NCBI GenBank assembly: GCA_900768725.1
Contig: CAAGDU010000144.1
Span: forward strand, 1 to 7,041
DNA length: 7,041 bases
Origin: Bacteroidales bacterium
Lineage (GTDB): Bacteria > Bacteroidota > Bacteroidia > Bacteroidales > Paludibacteraceae
Direction: 5' to 3'
Position numbers and translations under genes: made by a program. Positions 6,175-7,041 of this stretch are shown one piece after another. The number at the start of each line of letters is the position of its first letter. Positions within the stretch are counted from its first letter, which is position 1. The notes beneath the pieces are model-generated. The model did not search any database and was not told the DNA's origin. It saw only the letters and a program-made list of their open reading frames with translations.

Positions 6175-7041
6175 TTAGCGGAGGAGATAGCCGGAGAGGG
6201 TGTAGATGGCGTTGCCGACTTGGATGTAGAGGATGCCGTCTTTCAGGAACTTGTGGGGTTGGTGTTGCGTGTCGGGTGCTATGATATTCTCTATTGCCGA
6301 TCCGTCCTCATGGCACGTAGTGGTGAGTGCAGCATTGTCTATCTCCCAGTAGTTGGTTGCGCTGCCGCTTTCTGCCACGTACTTGAAGGCAAAGCGGAAG
6401 CCTTCTTTCCGCGCTTCTATGGGTAGGATGACATTACAATCTACCCACTTCTTCACGCCATACTCGGGTATGGCGAGTTGCTTCCACGCGGACGCTGCGG
6501 GGTCGGCATCGTTGAAGTTGGTGGTGTACCAAAGGGTTTGGAGTTGGGTGTACTGCCCGTTGGAGTTGTCGTAGTAGATATTATGCCGGAATGCGATGGT
6601 TGCGGAGTCGGCATCTTGGAGGTCGAAGTCGGGCGAGATAAGCCACGACTCCATGGGCGCAGTCTTTTTGTAGCCATTGATGACCGCCCCGTAGGAGGCA
6701 TTGCTATTCCACGAGACGGAGCCTTGCGGGGTGATTACCTCGAAGTCAGTTAAGCCCTCTTTGAAGTCCTTTTGGTAGTGGATAGCGCAGTCTTCTCCCT
6801 CGCCCGGGTTGTCAGGATTGTCGGGATGGTCTCCGTTGGCGTTGAGGGAGAGGCTGACGAGGACGGGGTCGTGGTCGGAATACCAGTTGCTATCGCCCTT
6901 TTTGCTGCTTGTGTTGATATGATAGACGTCGGCGCCTTTGATTTGCGCTTTCAGGGTGCCGTTGGCAAGGGCGTGGTCGATGAGTTCGTAGCCACTGTAG
7001 TAGTGGGAGTAGGCATCGGGGTTGTACTCGAGGAGCATCTC
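6175..7041 (-). CDS. Exported EEP-family nuclease/phosphatase with C-terminal beta-sandwich (3' part)
   Basis: The frame is open to the window edge (a Glu codon at 7039-7041 precedes the Met at 7036-7038), so the start and most of the catalytic domain lie outside. 288 residues are visible; numbering here is from that Met. Residues 1-66 are the end of an endonuclease/exonuclease/phosphatase domain: YELIDHALA (17-25) fits the conserved IDyil strand, and SDHDPVLVSL (54-63) carries the catalytic Asp-His pair. An acidic Pro linker follows (DHPDNPDNPGEGED, 70-83). Residues ~84-240 resemble a choice-of-anchor-J-like beta-sandwich: MESWLISPDFDL (129-140), then ATIAFRHN, and YWEIDNAAL near 230. Residues 263-287 are the short tail shared with the convergent modular protein. 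EEP enzymes hydrolyse phosphodiesters in nucleic acids or phospholipids using a divalent metal; which substrate applies here is not visible. The catalytic Glu and Asn motifs cannot be checked. Confidence 0.88.
   Translation of the reverse strand, partial: EMLLEYNPDAYSHYYSGYELIDHALANGTLKAQIKGADVYHINTSSKKGDSNWYSDHDPVLVSLSLNANGDHPDNPDNPGEGEDCAIHYQKDFKEGLTDFEVITPQGSVSWNSNASYGAVINGYKKTAPMESWLISPDFDLQDADSATIAFRHNIYYDNSNGQYTQLQTLWYTTNFNDADPAASAWKQLAIPEYGVKKWVDCNVILPIEARKEGFRFAFKYVAESGSATNYWEIDNAALTTTCHEDGSAIENIIAPDTQHQPHKFLKDGILYIQVGNAIYTLSGYLLR
6178..6252 (-). other. Short C-terminal tail motif, copy 2
   Basis: The final 25 residues (KFLKDGILYIQ, VGNA, IYTLSGYLLR) match the end of the modular protein encoded on the other strand in order and spacing, allowing a two-residue gap. 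It follows the beta-sandwich after a ~20-residue spacer. A role in export or surface attachment is inferred from its position at the extreme C-terminus of two otherwise unrelated exported proteins. Confidence 0.55.

Overview
The window looks like a chromosomal surface- and secreted-protein locus from a Bacteroidales bacterium (Prevotella-like or a related gut or oral lineage). The evidence is domain content: a classic type IX secretion (T9SS) C-terminal sorting domain, a lamin-tail-like domain, chitobiase/hexosaminidase-C-terminal-like (CHB_HEX_C) repeats, an endonuclease/exonuclease/phosphatase (EEP) C-terminus joined to a choice-of-anchor-J-like domain, and A-rich rather than strong Shine-Dalgarno start regions. 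The genus cannot be fixed from the sequence alone. There are no RNA genes, insertion sequences, CRISPR arrays or phage genes.

Layout. Positions 1-3085 (+) hold the 3' part of a large multidomain surface protein whose start lies upstream of the window. After 22 bases comes a small gene at 3108-3500 (+): a signal peptide, a Ser/Thr/Pro-rich stretch, and a hydrophobic C-terminal helix with a short basic tail. Its TGA overlaps the ATG of the next gene, at 3497-6070 (+), a secreted modular protein ending in five CHB_HEX_C-like repeats with an exact 80-residue period. These three genes are almost certainly one operon. Positions 6071-6174 are intergenic and contain a 26-bp hairpin plus short direct repeats. 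Positions 6175-7041 (-) hold the 3' part of a convergent gene: the end of an EEP nuclease/phosphatase domain, an acidic Pro linker, a beta-sandwich domain and a short C-terminal tail.

How the parts relate. All four products appear to be exported. The first protein carries a conventional T9SS sorting domain. The third and fourth share a different, shorter C-terminal motif (K-x-L-x-[ND]-G ... I-Q ... [WY]-T ... G), although they lie in convergent transcription units. Lamin-tail and EEP domains are often fused in extracellular bacterial nucleases; here they sit in separate convergent genes. A shared role at the cell surface, such as processing of extracellular nucleic acid or phosphodiesters with adhesive or scaffold partners, is an inference. 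The most interesting unexplained component is the small coupled membrane-anchored protein between the two large exported proteins.
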